A program made the position numbers and the translations under genes. Shown in pieces: positions 6,148 to 6,204 of a DNA stretch of 6,204 nt. The stretch spans positions 1 through 6,204 of the forward strand of contig JAQVQF010000137.1 of the NCBI GenBank assembly GCA_028701715.1, given 5' to 3'. Source of the DNA: Eubacteriales bacterium (GTDB lineage: Bacteria; Bacillota; Clostridia; Oscillospirales; CAG-382). Under the pieces are notes generated by a model. It did not search any database. It saw only the letters and a program-made list of their open reading frames with translations, and was not told the DNA's origin. How positions within the stretch are numbered: position 1 is the stretch's first letter; each line of letters begins with the position of its first letter.

Positions 6148-6204
6148 TTACTTATCCTCGTATGCGGAAGGCTTTAAAACGCCAATATAAGGCAGGTTCC
6201 TGTA
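6148..6204 (-). CDS. hpt: Hypoxanthine phosphoribosyltransferase, C-terminal 18 residues only
   Basis: Reading the minus strand from the window edge gives an open frame that ends YRNLPYIGVLKPSAYEDK and a TAA stop. Bacterial hypoxanthine-guanine phosphoribosyltransferases typically end in (E)KYRNLPYIGVLKPEVY, so the match is strong although only 18 residues are visible. The enzyme salvages hypoxanthine and guanine to IMP and GMP using PRPP, in the cytoplasm. The rest of the gene, including the PRPP-binding loop, lies beyond the right edge. It converges on the lipoprotein gene across a shared terminator. Confidence 0.8.
   Translation of the reverse strand, partial: YRNLPYIGVLKPSAYEDK

Overview
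The window looks like a piece of a Firmicutes (Clostridia-type, probably anaerobic and gut-associated) chromosome. The evidence is strong AGGAGG-type ribosome binding sites, an AT-rich intergenic sequence with near-consensus sigma-A promoter boxes, short intergenic gaps, a lipobox solute-binding protein typical of this group, and housekeeping genes whose motifs read as clostridial. Taxonomy below class level is inference. Coding density is high and there are no RNA genes, insertion sequences, CRISPR arrays or phage genes.

Layout. (1) Positions 1-1951, minus strand: a two-gene peptidoglycan-precursor operon. dapF (diaminopimelate epimerase) is followed 2 nt later by a murE-type Mur ligase that runs off the left edge. 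DapF makes meso-diaminopimelate and MurE enzymes of the matching specificity add it to UDP-MurNAc-dipeptide, so the pair plausibly forms consecutive steps. (2) Positions 1952-2059: a short divergent promoter region. (3) Positions 2060-4367, plus strand: a tightly spaced run of yfbR (5'-deoxynucleotidase, HD family), a xylose-isomerase-like TIM-barrel protein, and an SDR oxidoreductase of the UxuB / D-mannonate oxidoreductase-like group. (4) Positions 4368-4498: an AT-rich leader with a TA run and a 9-bp tandem repeat abutting a -10 box. (5) Positions 4499-6031: a solute-binding lipoprotein without transporter partners in view. (6) Positions 6032-6147: a strong, probably bidirectional terminator and a 7-bp tandem repeat. 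(7) Positions 6148-6204, minus strand: the last 18 codons of what looks like hypoxanthine phosphoribosyltransferase.

How the genes work together. The left operon serves cell-wall synthesis. The right-hand block mixes a nucleotide-pool enzyme (yfbR) with what looks like a small sugar or sugar-acid module: isomerase/epimerase, dehydrogenase and binding lipoprotein. The substrate cannot be read from the sequence; the SDR's resemblance to UxuB-type enzymes points weakly to hexuronate or aldonate metabolism. I see no clear sign of a wholly new system. The points most worth checking are the atypical Mur ligase motifs, the orphan binding protein with its repeat-bearing leader, and the pairing of the isomerase with the SDR.
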